Below are positions 38,827-49,481 of a stretch of 64,000 nt of DNA, one piece after another. The DNA is taken from assembly GCA_963803125.1 (NCBI GenBank), contig CAWDLR010000002.1, forward strand, positions 682,001 through 746,000, read 5' to 3'. A model generated the notes under the pieces. The model made no database searches and was not told the DNA's origin. It was given only the letters and a program-made list of their open reading frames with translations. Source of the stretch: G963675935 sp963803125. Lineage in GTDB: Bacteria; Planctomycetota; Planctomycetia; Pirellulales; Thermoguttaceae. Position numbers and translations under genes: made by a program. Position 1 is the stretch's first letter; the number at the start of each line of letters is the position of its first letter.

Positions 38827-40919
38827 ATGAAGAGCCTGTTTACGATTTTTGTTCTTGGTCTTGCTGTTGCCGCTGCTCGGGCGGATCAGCCGCCGGCGCA
38901 TACGGTCGATATGGGTGTGCTGCTGGACGAAATGCGAGACCTGGCGGCGCTGGCCTCTCGCCCCAGCCCGGCTTATCGGAACATTCAGTTTTCGAGTTAC
39001 GACCGCCGCTCGACCACGCCCGAGGCCCCCGGCTGGTTCTCGAACGCCGATGGTTTTGGCGGCGAGCCGATCCCCGGTTTCCTCAGGACCCTGCGGCAGC
39101 CCGCCGGCGGCAAGCCCGGGCTCTACTTGCTGGCCGACGTCGCGGCCCCGGCGCGATCGTCCGCGGCTGGTCGGCGGGAATGGAGGGCATTCTCCGCGTC
39201 TATCTCGATCCGAAGAGCGACGACCCGGCGGCGACCGACGGCACGTTGATCTACCAGGGCCCCGCCTACGGTTTCCTTGCCCGCCGCTCCGCCCATTTCC
39301 TCAAGGCGGTCGGAATCAAGATTGACGCCAAGAACGCCTTCACCCAGCAGGACGCCGATTACCTGCCGATTCTCTTCGCCCGCGGCTTGCGCGTCACCTG
39401 GGAAGGCAGCCTGGACGAGTTGCACTTCTATCATCTCCAGGTCCGCAAGTATGCCGCCGGGACCGACGTTCGCAGCTTTGATGCGAAGGAGGACCTCAAG
39501 CGGTTCGAGCCGGAGCTCCGCGCCGCCGTGGCGGGCCTGACGCAGCCGCGCAGCCCAGAAGAGATCACGGCGAAGCCGCTGGCAGCGAGGATCGCGCCCC
39601 ACCGCGCCTGGGCGTGGTCGCCCGAGAGGCGTGGCCCCGGGGCCTTGCACGAGTTGAGCCTCAAGCTCAGCGCCGCCCATCTCGGCGAGGCCCTGCGCGG
39701 CTGCTTGCTGCGAATTGCCTTCGACGGCTCGCAGCGCCCACAGGTCGAGTCGCCGCTGGGCGACTTCTTCGGCTCCGGGCCGGGAATCAATCCGTTTTCG
39801 AGTCTGCCGTTTACGGTGGCGGCCGACGGCACGCTCACCTGCCGCTTCGTCATGCCCTACCGCCGGTCGATGCGGCTGGAAATCGTCAATCACACCGCCG
39901 CGACGGTCGGCCTCCGCGGCCACATTCGCATCTCCCGCTGGAAATGGGACAACGACTCGATGTACTTCCACGCCAAGTGGCGGATCGACCCGGACCTGTT
40001 CGTCGGCGCCGGCGCCATCGACCTGCCTTACGTCGTGGCCATCGGCGAGGGGACTTTCGTGGGCTGCGCCGCCATGATCATGAATCCGAGTGGCGTGCCC
40101 ACCGCCGGCGGCAACTGGTGGGGGGAGGGGGACGAGAAGTTCCTGGTCGATGGCGAGAAGCGGCCGTCGATCTTCGGCACCGGCTCCGAAGACTACTTCA
40201 ATTACTCCTGGAGCCGGCCCGATCTGTTCGCCGATCCCTACTGCGGTCAGCCGCTCGACTCGGGGCCCGACACGTCCGGCTACATCTCGAACCATCGCTT
40301 CCAGGTGCTCGATGCGGTGCCCTTCGAGAGATCGCTGGCGGCGATGCTCGAGCTTTGGGCCCATTCGCCCACGCCGGGATTGAGTTACGCCCGCATCGCC
40401 TATTACTACGCCCGGCCCGACGTGATCGACGATCACCGCGGCCTGATGCCGGCCGATCTGAAGATTCAGCCGTTGCCGAAACGGAACTTCGAGGCTCGCG
40501 GCGGCGCCACCGGCGCCAAGTACGTGAGCTTCGACGACGTGAAGATGGCGCCGAGCGCCGGCAGGCTGGAGAGGCAGCCGATGCCGCTGGCGTTGCGGCT
40601 GCACGTCGCCCAGTGGCAGGCGGAGAAGGGGGCGAAGCTGAAATTCAGCCTTCCCTTCGACCACGACGGCAAGGTCGCGCTGCACCTGATCGCCGTTCAC
40701 CAACCGAAGGGCGCCGTCGTCCGAGTTCTCCTCGACGGCAAGCCACTGACGACCGAGGGCAATGCTCAGGACGTCCCGCTGCGTTCCGCCTTCGCTCCTC
40801 GGGTGCTCAACGTGAACTTCCAGCCCGTCCGGGTGAAAGCCGGCTCGCGGCAGGTCGAAGTCGAGTGCGTCGAGCCGGGCGCGGTCGGGCTGGATTCGAT
40901 CTGGATTCGGCCGGAGTAA
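38827..40919 (+). CDS. DUF2961 secreted protein (one frameshift)
   Basis: About 697 residues after correction. The signal peptide is in MKSLFTIFVLGLAVAAARAD from ATG 38827. The family's opening SSYDRRSTTPEAPGWFSNAD with DGFGG follows, then LADVAGPGAIVRGWSAGM, which is only readable if one G is restored at 39144-39145 (GCGG to GCGGG). The second frame then runs from about 39145 to 40919 with GTGSEDYFNYSW and ARIAYYYARPDV. DUF2961 proteins are secreted beta-sandwich proteins; members with difructose-anhydride or arabinan-related hydrolase activity are known, so a glycosidase role is plausible. It follows the dockerin gene by 52 bases on the same strand and may be co-expressed. Confidence 0.85.
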
Positions 40920-40950
40920 GCAGACGGTCGAATGAGCACAGCGATTGGTT

Positions 40951-41200
40951 CACCACGGAGACACGGAGAACACGGAGGAGAAGATGAGGGATGAGGGTGG
41001 CGGCGCGGAGAGACAAATGTCGCCACCAAGCGAAGGAGCAGGACCGTTAAAGGAGAAGAACAGTATTTCAATCGGCATCAGCCGCCCGCCATGCCCTATT
41101 TCATGTAGCTCCTCATCCTTCATCCCTCATCCTTCATCCCTCATCCCTGATCCTGCATCCCTCATCCCTTCCTCCGTGCCCTCCGTGTCTCCGTGGTAAA
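40951..41200. repeat. ACCACGGAGACACGG / CATCCCTCATCC composite repeat
   Basis: An outer inverted pair (CACCACGGAGACACGGAGAA at 40951-40978, and its complement around 41170-41197) encloses tandem runs of CATCCCTCATCCTT at 41107-41168 and their complement GATGAGGGATGAGGG at 40983-40997. It fills the 342-base gap between the DUF2961 stop and the convergent ATPase stop. No gene is seen. Confidence 0.8.
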
Positions 41201-41261
41201 CTCTGTGACCGTTGAGTCCACCGCGTAGTGTGGACTCCTTGCAGCTTCGCAACGACGCGGC

Positions 41262-43952
41262 TCAAATCCACTTTTTGCGAATCAGCCACGTCTTGACCCC
41301 CTGGGTCAGCAGCGCGTAGCACAGCAACGTCAGCAGCAGCAGTGGCCAGTAGAGCGGCGGCAGCGGCACGAAGCCGAGCCACGAACCGATCGGCGAAGTG
41401 GGCAGCCACACACCCACCGCCATGATGACCGCCGTGGTCACGATCAGCGGCCAGCTCGCCCGGCTCTGGAAAAAGGGGATGCGGTTGGTGCGGATGATGT
41501 GGATGATAAGCGTCTGCGTCAGCAGCGACTCGACGAACCAGCCGGTCTGAAACAACGCGGCGGCGTAACTCACGCTCGTGCCGTGCACCTGGGCAAAACG
41601 CGCCGCCAACTCCGGCGGCGGAACCAGGTGCGTGTTGTAGCAGTGGAACAGCAGCAGCATGATCAGGTACGTCGTGTAATCGAAGACCGAGCTGCACGGG
41701 CCGACGAAGAGGATGAAGCGGGTCAACTGGCCCATCTGCCAGGGACGCGGTTTGGTAATCTGCTCCGGATCGACCTCATCGGCGGGAATCGGAACCTGCG
41801 AAAAGTCATAGAGCAGATTGTTGGTGAGGATTTGCAGCGGCAGCATCGGCAGGAAGGGAACGAAGATGCTGGCCCCGATCACGCTGAACATGTTGCCGAA
41901 GTTCGAGCTGGCCCCCATCCGCACGTACTTGAGGATGTTGGCGAAGACCTTGCGGCCCTCCATCACGCCCTCGTCGAGCACCATCAGGCTCTTTTCCAGC
42001 AGAATGATGTCGGCGGCCTCCTTGGCGATGTCCACGGCGCTGTCGACCGAGATGCCGACGTCGGCGGTCCGCAGGGCGGGCGAATCGTTGATGCCGTCGC
42101 CCAGGAAGCCGACGACGTGCTTCTTCTGCTGCAACGCCCGGATCACCCGCTGCTTGTGGGCCGGCGAGAGTCGGGCGAAGAGGGTGGCGCTCTCGGCGGC
42201 ATCGGCCAGTTGGGCGTCGGACATCGTCTCGACCTGCCCGCCCAAGACGACTTGATCGGTCGCCAGCCCCACCTCCTGGCAGATTTTTCGGCTGACCAGT
42301 TCGTTGTCGCCGGTCAACACCTTCACGGCGACGCCGTGATTATGCATCGCCAGGATGGCGGGAGCGGCCGTCTCTTTGGGCGGGTCGAGGAAGGCGACGT
42401 AGCCCTTGAGGATCAAGTCCTGCTCGTCCTCCTTCGAGTAGGCCGCCCGCCGCTCCACGTCCTTGTAGGCGATCGCCAGCACGCGGAAGCCGTCGGCGCT
42501 TAGGTCGTCGCAATACTCTTTCAAGTCGGCGATCAGCAGCGGATCGACCGGATAGATTTTGCCCTCCAGTTCGAAGCGGCTGCAGCGTTGGAAGACGGCC
42601 TCGGTGGCGCCTTTGCAGATCAGGCGGTTGACCCCCTCGGGCGTTTCGACGACCACCGACATCCGCTTCCGCGAGAAATCGAAGGGCATCTCGTCGACCT
42701 TCTTGTAGTTGGGCACGCCCGATTTCTCGTGGATCTCCTCGAATTGCAAAATGGCCCGGTCGAGGACGTTTTTGAGTCCCGTCTGGAAGTGGCTGTTCAG
42801 ATAGGCCAGCACCAGCACGCCCTCGTCTTCATTCCGCACCACGTCGCAATGCCGTTCGAGGATGACGCGGTCGAGCGTGAGCGTGCCGGTCTTGTCGGTG
42901 CAGAGCACGTCCATCGCACCGAGGTTCTGGATCGAATTGAGCCGCTTGACGATCACCTTGTGCCGCGACATGGCGATGGCGCCGCGGGAAAGGCAGACCG
43001 AAACGATCATCGGCAGCATCTCCGGCGTGAGCCCCACCGCCACCGCCAGGGCGAAGAAGAACGCCTGCATCCAGTCGTGTTTCGTCACGCCGTTGATCAG
43101 AAACACCAGCGGAACCATGACCATCATGAAGCGGATCATCAGCCAGGTGAACTTCGTCACCCCCTGATCGAAACTGGTCTGCACGTGCTGGCCGACGATC
43201 GACTGCGCCATGCCGCCCAGGTAGGTCTTGAAGCCGGTTTCGACGATCACGCCGGTGGCCGAACCGCTTTCCACGCTGGTGCCGAGGAAGCAGATGTTTT
43301 TCAGTTCCAAAACCGGCTTGGGGGCGTCCTCTTTGCTGTCGAACTTCTCGACCGGCAGCGATTCGCCGGTGAGGCTGGACTGGACAATGAACAGGTCTTT
43401 CGAGGAGAGAATGCGGAGATCGGCCGGGATCATGTCGCCCGCCGAAAGCTGCACGACGTCGCCGGGCACGAGCTCGCGGAGGGAGACCTCCCGCGGTTGC
43501 CCGTCGCGGACCACGGTGGCGGTCACGCTGATCATCGCCTTGAGTTTTGCGGCGGCGTTGTCGGCCCGCGCTTCCTGAAGGAATCGCAGCGCCACGCCCA
43601 ACACCACCATGCTGAACATCACCGTGGCCGATTGCGGGTCGCCGGTCAACAACGAGACGGTCGCCAGCACCAACAACAGAATCACCAGCGGGTTGATGCA
43701 GGCGTGCCCGAGGATCCGCAGGCGGCGATACTTCAACTCCTTGGTGACGATGTTCGGGCCGTAGTAGTCCGCGCGGCTGGCGACCTCGGCCGCGCTCAGG
43801 CCGGTCTCCGATGTCTCCATCCGCTTGAAGATCTGCGCCGCGTCGCTGCCGGCCATCTCCGCCAGCAGCGGGGACGCCTGGACGTGATTCGAACCCGACC
43901 GCAGGGCGGTCAAAATGTTCTTCGGCAGCATGAACGTCGGCAGAATCGGCAT
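41262..43952 (-). CDS. mgtA: Magnesium-transporting P-type ATPase
   Basis: 896 residues, the right size for the P3B family. The phosphorylation site is DVLCTDKTGTLTLDRV (Asp about 353), the actuator motif is SSLTGESLPVEK, and the hinge is GDGINDSPALRTADVGI. MgtA-specific features include LNSIQNLGAMD before the DKTGT and the C-terminal helices ending WLIRKKW. It imports Mg2+ across the inner membrane using ATP. No frameshift is seen. The start is at ATG 43952; an internal ATG (MLPKN) 21 bases later is an alternative. No leader or Mg2+ riboswitch could be made out in the short 5' gap. Confidence 0.95.
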   Translation of the reverse strand: MPILPTFMLPKNILTALRSGSNHVQASPLLAEMAGSDAAQIFKRMETSETGLSAAEVASRADYYGPNIVTKELKYRRLRILGHACINPLVILLLVLATVSLLTGDPQSATVMFSMVVLGVALRFLQEARADNAAAKLKAMISVTATVVRDGQPREVSLRELVPGDVVQLSAGDMIPADLRILSSKDLFIVQSSLTGESLPVEKFDSKEDAPKPVLELKNICFLGTSVESGSATGVIVETGFKTYLGGMAQSIVGQHVQTSFDQGVTKFTWLMIRFMMVMVPLVFLINGVTKHDWMQAFFFALAVAVGLTPEMLPMIVSVCLSRGAIAMSRHKVIVKRLNSIQNLGAMDVLCTDKTGTLTLDRVILERHCDVVRNEDEGVLVLAYLNSHFQTGLKNVLDRAILQFEEIHEKSGVPNYKKVDEMPFDFSRKRMSVVVETPEGVNRLICKGATEAVFQRCSRFELEGKIYPVDPLLIADLKEYCDDLSADGFRVLAIAYKDVERRAAYSKEDEQDLILKGYVAFLDPPKETAAPAILAMHNHGVAVKVLTGDNELVSRKICQEVGLATDQVVLGGQVETMSDAQLADAAESATLFARLSPAHKQRVIRALQQKKHVVGFLGDGINDSPALRTADVGISVDSAVDIAKEAADIILLEKSLMVLDEGVMEGRKVFANILKYVRMGASSNFGNMFSVIGASIFVPFLPMLPLQILTNNLLYDFSQVPIPADEVDPEQITKPRPWQMGQLTRFILFVGPCSSVFDYTTYLIMLLLFHCYNTHLVPPPELAARFAQVHGTSVSYAAALFQTGWFVESLLTQTLIIHIIRTNRIPFFQSRASWPLIVTTAVIMAVGVWLPTSPIGSWLGFVPLPPLYWPLLLLTLLCYALLTQGVKTWLIRKKWI

Positions 43953-44112
43953 GGTGAGTCACTCACAGATTTGGAAGTGGCCATTATAGGGTGGCTGGGG
44001 GTTCTGGCCAATGGCATCCCGGATGTTCGCGGCGCGACGTGGCGTTGTTGTCCCGAGGAGCAGCAGCCGCATACAATTCCAGTAGGGAGGTTCCGACCGA
44101 AAGGAGCAGGCG

Positions 44113-44644
44113 ATGTCGGAATACCGGAGCAGTGTGCAATATGCAGGAGTGGCCGATGTCCACGGCTTGCTGGCGGCCCTGAAGGCGACCGATGCCCGCG
44201 ATCGCCAGCACGCCCGCGAGTTGCTGATCGCGGTGGGGCGGCCGGCGGTCGGGCCGTTGGTCCGGCTGCTCGATGACCCGGACCATCGGGTTCGCTGGGA
44301 GGCGGTCAAGACGCTGGCGGCCATCGGCGATCCCGCGGCGGCGCCGGCGCTGATCGATGCGCTGGAGGATGACGCGGCGGACGTCCGCTGGGTGGCCGCT
44401 CAGGCGCTCATCGACCTCGGGCACGAGGCGCTGCGGCCGCTGCTGAGCGGCGCTGGCGTACCGAGCCAGCTCGCCGGAATTGCTGGAAGGGGCGCACCAC
44501 GTGCTCAGCCGGTTGTATTGGCGGGATTCGCCCAAGCTGGTCAAGCCCGTGTTAGCCGCGCTGAACGGGCCGTCGCCGCAGATGGCCGTCCACTTGGCCG
44601 CCTATTCCGCGCTCAACGCTATGCGCACGAGCCAACGCGATTGA
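44113..44644 (+). CDS. HEAT-repeat protein (one frameshift)
   Basis: About 177 residues after correction. HEAT repeats: LLAALKATDARDRQHARELL, then AVGPLVRLLDDPDHRVRWEA and AAPALIDALEDDAADVRWVA, with the typical Asp and Arg in each turn. The first frame diverges after LRPLLSG; the next frame continues plausibly as ALAYRASSPELLEGAHHVLS and ends LNAMRTSQRD at 44644. Removing one G at 44449-44450 (AGCGGCG to AGCGCG) joins them. Uncorrected, the frame runs on to 44784 through dispersed repeats and is unlikely to be the real end. HEAT proteins are scaffolds; the partner is unknown. Confidence 0.8.
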
Positions 44645-44650
44645 GCACGT

Positions 44651-44777
44651 ACTCCCCTTTCCCGCAAGCGAGAGAGGGGCCGGGGGTGAGGGCGGCCGCA
44701 GAGCGCTCGGTGGGGCAGACATTCCTGTCTGCCCCGCAGAATGCGATAGAAGAGCAGACAGGAATGTCTGCCCCACC
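44651..44777. repeat. CCCTCTCCC-like copy and 24-bp GTGGGGCAGACATTCC hairpin
   Basis: A single CCCTCTCCC-family copy (44651-44695) is followed by a perfect inverted repeat: arms 44709-44732 and 44754-44777 (GGTGGGGCAGACATTCC start) around a 21-base loop. It lies between the convergent HEAT and glycosidase genes. Confidence 0.85.
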
Positions 44778-44794
44778 GTGCTGAGAGATGCGAA

Positions 44795-47626
44795 CTAAAA
44801 CGTGCAAATCACCTCCGTCTTCTTGTTCAACCGCGGCAGGCGAACGGATTCGGCATCGTAATCCTTCGACGGCAACCCGTTGACACTGACCTGTTTGATC
44901 CTGCCGTATCTGCTCGGTGGGCGAACGTGCAGGACGACGTTGGCTGCCTGCCACTTGGGCGGCTCGATCGACACAGTGATTTTGCCCTCCGCCAACTGCG
45001 ATCGGGCAACGAAATTCACTTCGCCGAAACAGCTCGGCGCACGGCGGACTTCGATCTGTTGTCCGTCGGCCAGCCAGCCCCGCGGCACGCCGGCCATCAG
45101 GTGCAGCGTGTTGCCCTGCTCCAGCAGCAGGGCGATCCGCAACATGTCGATCAGTCGGCTGTTCGAGTGCATGTGCGGCTGGCGGCTGGCGCTCCAGACG
45201 TCGCTGTTGAAGCCGGTCACGATGTTCTGCCCTTCGATGGTTGCGTAGGTCCCCTGGCCCATCGCGTAGGCGGAGAGGCTGTAGAGCGTCCAGACGAACT
45301 TCGCGTGTTCGCCGCGGAGCAGTTGGCTGAGCGACTGGTTGTAGACGTAGTAGGGATCGATCGAGTTGGCCCCGAACGCCGGCAGGCCGCTGAAGAGCCC
45401 ATAGCGCTCCAGCCAATACTCGAGGTCGGCCACCTTCTCGTCCTTGGCGTCCAACAGCCCGGCCTCGACCATGTAGATCGGGCTGGAGATCGAGTACCAG
45501 TTGGTGTTGAAGAAATCGACGCTGGGCGGGCCGCGAAGCTGAGGGCTCGGCGAGACGAACGGCGGCTTCACCTTGTGATTCATGGAGCGATCGAGCGCAG
45601 CGACGATGCACGCTTTGTAGTCGCCGGCCTCGGCCGCCAGCCGCTCCGCCTCGCGGTTCATGCCGATCGCCGCCAGCACGTCGGCGGTCTCCCGCAGTCC
45701 CATGTACGAATACGTATCAGTCCAGTACCAATTGTCCCAGATGTACAAATCGGACGGGCGTCCCTTGGGCAGCAGGCCGTAATTGCTTGGTCTCTTGCCG
45801 TTTGCCGTGCCCTTCGTCCGCGCCCGTTGGCGAATGATCCAATCGCAGCCCTTGACCATCTGCGGGGCGACGCGGCGAAGCCAGGCGTCGTCGTGCGTCA
45901 ACTTATAATGCTCGGCCAACGCCCAGAGCACGAAGCCGTCCTGGTTCATCCATTTCAGATCGACGTCGCCTGAGAAAAAGCCCTCGGCCGATGTGACGTC
46001 CCCCTCGGGCTTCTCCTTTCCCTGCCGGGCGAGGAAGTAGTCGAGCATGCCCGCGGCCTCGCGGTGATAGCCCATCCGATCGGTGGCCTGAATCGAGACG
46101 CTGCCGTCGCCCGCCCAAACGGCCTCATAGCCGAGCGCGTCGGGATGCGGCATGAGCAGGCCGGTCTTCGGGTCGCGGTCGATGAGGATGAAGTTGCTGG
46201 CCAGGCATGCCCGATAGGCGTCGCGGATGCGGCTCTCCGGCACGATGAACTCCGCGTTGCGATTGAGTTCGCGCCGCCAGTATTCGCGGAACTTGGCGAG
46301 TTGATCGTCAATACTCAAACCCGCGAGTCGCGGAGCGGCCTGCTCGGGCAGCGCGAAATAGGGAACGGCCAGGTCGATGCTCTTCGTTTCGCCCGGGGCC
46401 AGTTTCAGTCTAGTAGTCAGCCGGTTCTCATCAGGAGACATGGGCCCGGGCGACTTGAATCGCGGCGTCTTGCCCGACCGGGTCAAGACGACGATCGGCG
46501 ACCAGGAGCCCACCGGCGCTCGTCGGCCATCGACCGGATAGTAGCAATGCACCCTAAGCGTGCTGGCGCCCTGAGGCAGCGCCTTGGCCAATTCGCTCCA
46601 GCGGATGGCTACCGAATGTTGCCCCGGGGCAATGTAATCTTCAATCGGCCGTTCCTTCGCCGAAAAACCCGTGCGGGAAAGACTGCCCAGCGGCTTAACG
46701 GCGTTGCCCGGCCCGATCACCTCGACATCGACGGCCATGGGACTGCTGTGTATTCTTGAAGACTCGACGTAGAAATCGACTCCCGCCGGCGACCACCACT
46801 GTGATACCTTAATTGCGTCCCCCTGCCGCTCGACTGGCACGGAAAATGTCGGCTGCGCGATATTTTCCTCCTTCGCATTGAAAATCAGCGACTGCGACGG
46901 GTCGCCCTGCTGCGCGGCAATGGGCTTGAACGAAACCTCCCCGCCCTTCGCCAACAGGCAGGCAACCGTTGTGCCGTCCTCGTCCCGAAGAAATGGCGGC
47001 TGGAAGGAGAGCCGATGCGAGTACGGCGCGGGGATCGCCTTGCAGCTTAGGTCGCGATGCAGCGCACCGAACTGCACCGCCAGCTCCGCCTCGCAAGGCA
47101 ACGACGACTTGTTCGTCAGCGACCAGCGGACCAGCGCCACCAGCGGCTCGCGGGCGGTGATCGATTCGAACTTGCCGCGACAGGTCGCGAAGGCAAGCTG
47201 GCGAATCCGCAGGTCGCCGACCGTCCACTCGTTGATGACTGCCGGCATGTAGCCATCGACCAGCCGCGACTTCACGTTGTCGGCGGGCGGCAACGCCAAG
47301 GTCGGCACGCCGGCGCTGCCCAAGTCGGGGTGAGCTGCGAATAGTGCCGCCACGCACAGGCCGCTCCACTCCGCCGTATAGGGAACCATTAGTTGGCCGG
47401 ATGACGTCACGTGGAACTCCTCCGGATGCACCTTGGCGCCAATGACGTTGACCACGTATTTCATCAGCGGCAAGGACTGGCTCTTGACGACCGCGTCGAA
47501 GCTGACGTCCGCGGGCATAACGTCAGGGTACGCCCGCAGCGGCCCGCCGCCATCGCCGCGTGCAGAGGCTGCACACGCCACAATCAACATCACCCAAGCC
47601 AGCCGGCGTCTTTCGTTGTGCAACAT
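44795..47626 (-). CDS. Six-hairpin-type glycosidase, secreted
   Basis: 943 residues from ATG 47626, chosen because AAGGAC lies 6 bases upstream and a signal peptide follows (LAWVMLIVACAASARG). The N-terminal half is beta-rich (SLTNKSSLPCEAELAVQFG). The C-terminal half looks like an (alpha/alpha)6 toroid: YEAVWAGDGSVSIQATDRMG, GFVLWALAEHYKLTHDDAWL, IWDNWYWTDTYSYMGLRETA and FNSDVWSASRQPHMHSNSRL. The acidic pair is likely in AGDGSVS and in the DNWYWTDTY region, but I cannot assign the GH family by eye. It probably acts on plant or algal polysaccharide. It starts 126 bases after the zinc-ribbon gene on the same strand. Confidence 0.8.
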   Translation of the reverse strand: MLHNERRRLAWVMLIVACAASARGDGGGPLRAYPDVMPADVSFDAVVKSQSLPLMKYVVNVIGAKVHPEEFHVTSSGQLMVPYTAEWSGLCVAALFAAHPDLGSAGVPTLALPPADNVKSRLVDGYMPAVINEWTVGDLRIRQLAFATCRGKFESITAREPLVALVRWSLTNKSSLPCEAELAVQFGALHRDLSCKAIPAPYSHRLSFQPPFLRDEDGTTVACLLAKGGEVSFKPIAAQQGDPSQSLIFNAKEENIAQPTFSVPVERQGDAIKVSQWWSPAGVDFYVESSRIHSSPMAVDVEVIGPGNAVKPLGSLSRTGFSAKERPIEDYIAPGQHSVAIRWSELAKALPQGASTLRVHCYYPVDGRRAPVGSWSPIVVLTRSGKTPRFKSPGPMSPDENRLTTRLKLAPGETKSIDLAVPYFALPEQAAPRLAGLSIDDQLAKFREYWRRELNRNAEFIVPESRIRDAYRACLASNFILIDRDPKTGLLMPHPDALGYEAVWAGDGSVSIQATDRMGYHREAAGMLDYFLARQGKEKPEGDVTSAEGFFSGDVDLKWMNQDGFVLWALAEHYKLTHDDAWLRRVAPQMVKGCDWIIRQRARTKGTANGKRPSNYGLLPKGRPSDLYIWDNWYWTDTYSYMGLRETADVLAAIGMNREAERLAAEAGDYKACIVAALDRSMNHKVKPPFVSPSPQLRGPPSVDFFNTNWYSISSPIYMVEAGLLDAKDEKVADLEYWLERYGLFSGLPAFGANSIDPYYVYNQSLSQLLRGEHAKFVWTLYSLSAYAMGQGTYATIEGQNIVTGFNSDVWSASRQPHMHSNSRLIDMLRIALLLEQGNTLHLMAGVPRGWLADGQQIEVRRAPSCFGEVNFVARSQLAEGKITVSIEPPKWQAANVVLHVRPPSRYGRIKQVSVNGLPSKDYDAESVRLPRLNKKTEVICTF

Positions 47627-47752
47627 GTAATCGTCCTTTTGGGAGGAGGTCATTCGGGCGGCAACTGCGCCGCTCAGTATAGTCGATGCACGAGGCATAT
47701 TGAAGAGACAGGCGTCCCGGCAGAGGGGAATACGGGCATTCACAGCCGCCGC

Positions 47753-48439
47753 TTACTCGCTGCAGGTTAGCCAGCGGAAACCCCAGAGCGGATTGCCGCA
47801 ATGGGGACACTGTTCACCGTTGGGCAGCAGCCGCCGCCGGCACTGCGGGCAGTCGTCGATGGCCGGCAGGTGGACGGCCTGTTGAGTCCGCGCCGCGGCC
47901 GCCCGCCGATCGTCGCCAAACGCCAAGGCGGTGGCCACCTGTACGGCCAGCGGCGTCAACAAGAAGAGAACCAACGGCGCCCGCCGCGACTCCGGCACCA
48001 CGCGGGCCAAGACGTTGGTAAACGCCAGCCGCCGTTGCTCGGCGCTCGTCGCCAGATAGCCCTCGATTCGCGCCTTCTCGTCGCCCTGCGGCGGCGGGTC
48101 CGCCAACCGCAGCCGGCTCAGCCATTGCACGTACCATGCCCCGTCGTCCCGCACGTAATTCGCACTACGGGCAAGCGCCGCGGACTCGGCGACCTGGTAC
48201 AAGTTGATCTCCCGCAGGCCGCGCGACTGGGTCTTGGTCGGCGAAATCGGCGTCAGCATGGAATCCAGCCCTTCGCTGTCTTCCACGTCCTTGTGCAGAC
48301 GCGAGTAGAGCAGATCGGCCAAGACCGTCAAACCGCGGTCGAGGCTCTCGACGAGTTCGTTGCCGTCGCCGCGGTTCGCGTGCTCGTTCCATTGGCGTGC
48401 GGCCGCCTCGCGTCGCGATTTTGATCGATCTTCATCCAT
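47753..48439 (-). CDS. Membrane-associated protein with C-terminal zinc ribbon
   Basis: 228 residues. It is mostly helical, with one hydrophobic stretch at about 158-176 (APLVLFLLTPLAVQVATALA). The C-terminus has a zinc ribbon: CPQCRRRLLPNGEQCPHCG, two CxxC knuckles 10 residues apart. It starts 45 bases after the sigma-factor stop on the same strand and is very likely co-transcribed, which hints at a role tied to that regulator, perhaps as a membrane partner. That is inference; I know no named family for it. Confidence 0.75.
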   Translation of the reverse strand: MDEDRSKSRREAAARQWNEHANRGDGNELVESLDRGLTVLADLLYSRLHKDVEDSEGLDSMLTPISPTKTQSRGLREINLYQVAESAALARSANYVRDDGAWYVQWLSRLRLADPPPQGDEKARIEGYLATSAEQRRLAFTNVLARVVPESRRAPLVLFLLTPLAVQVATALAFGDDRRAAAARTQQAVHLPAIDDCPQCRRRLLPNGEQCPHCGNPLWGFRWLTCSE

Positions 48440-48484
48440 AACCGATCCTGCTTCGTCGCCGGCCCTTGTCGGCGCGATGGGGGC

Positions 48485-49243
48485 TTACTGCTGACCGCGG
48501 CGCCTGCCGAGCGCCGAACGGCAGAATGGGAGGAGATCCAAATCGCTCAGCTCTTGTTCCAACTCGTCGGTCGTGGGGTTGTGCAGGGACTCTTGCACGT
48601 CGGCGATCAGGGTATCGGCAAACTCAGCCCGCGCCCGTTGCAGCGTCTTGCGGATGCCCGCTTCGCTGAACGGCCGCTCCGGGTGCAAGCGTTTACTGAC
48701 TTCTGCGGCCATCGTGGTCGAGCAGGCGGTCGGGTTTTCGGCGCGATATTTGAGCACGGTGTGGTACGGTTGGCCGCCGCGGCGTTCGGCCTCCGCCAGC
48801 TTCGCCCAGGTGCGGGAGAGGGCTTCTTCCCGCCAACTGTCGAGGAACCGCTGCTCGTCCTCGTTCGGGCCCAGCGGCGACGCCTGCGGCTGAACCGCGT
48901 CGAGATCGAGCGACACGGGCCGTTTGCGGCACTTCTTCTGATGGTCAACGATCAAGTGGTAGAGGGCCGATTTCAAATAGTCGCGGAACCGCCCGCGCTG
49001 CTGGTCGGCGCCGCGGAAGGCGCCTTGCAGACAACGCAGGGCGAACTCCTGGAACAACTCGTCGGCCGCGTCCGCGTCGCGAAGCGATCCCAACAAATAG
49101 CGATAGACGACGCCCTGGTAGCGTTGCAGCAGGGTCACCCAGCGATCATCGGCGGCATCGGGCGGTGAGCGGCGCGAACGCGCCCACAGATCCCACATCG
49201 TCGAGATCCGGCTCAACCGAGATTGGAGAACCTCTTCGTCCAT
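48485..49243 (-). CDS. ECF-type RNA polymerase sigma factor
   Basis: 252 residues from ATG 49243. Region 2 is recognised in YRYLLGSLRDADAADELFQE and FRDYLKSALYHLIVDHQKK, with the DAADELFQEFALR core-binding helix. Region 4 lies around FSEAGIRKTLQRARAEFADT. The spacing between regions 2 and 4 is long, as in the planctomycete-specific ECF groups that occur next to kinases. The kinase gene of this window is about 2 kb upstream on the same strand. No anti-sigma gene is evident, so control may be by phosphorylation. Frames upstream of 49243 lack homology. Confidence 0.85.
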   Translation of the reverse strand: MDEEVLQSRLSRISTMWDLWARSRRSPPDAADDRWVTLLQRYQGVVYRYLLGSLRDADAADELFQEFALRCLQGAFRGADQQRGRFRDYLKSALYHLIVDHQKKCRKRPVSLDLDAVQPQASPLGPNEDEQRFLDSWREEALSRTWAKLAEAERRGGQPYHTVLKYRAENPTACSTTMAAEVSKRLHPERPFSEAGIRKTLQRARAEFADTLIADVQESLHNPTTDELEQELSDLDLLPFCRSALGRRRGQQ

Positions 49244-49481
49244 CGGAAAGAACCAACGCTGTATTAGAGCCGGTGGAACCATCCGCCCCGTCGCCGGTCG
49301 GCAGTATAGCAGGGAACGCGGCGGCGTGCCAGCCACCCCACGTGCCGCTCGCCGCGAATCCGCTTGGGTGCCACTGCTGGCTTGTCCAGCAGTGCCGAAG
49401 CACGGTTGGGCAAGCCAACCGTGGTGCCCGACAGTCCGATCGCGTCGGGCCACGAGAGCGAATCCGCCGTCGCCGCGAGAA

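Noticed and set aside
43885..43905. tRNA T-arm-like GATTCGAACCC
   Set aside because: It lies inside the ATPase coding frame, and no acceptor or anticodon stem can be folded around it.
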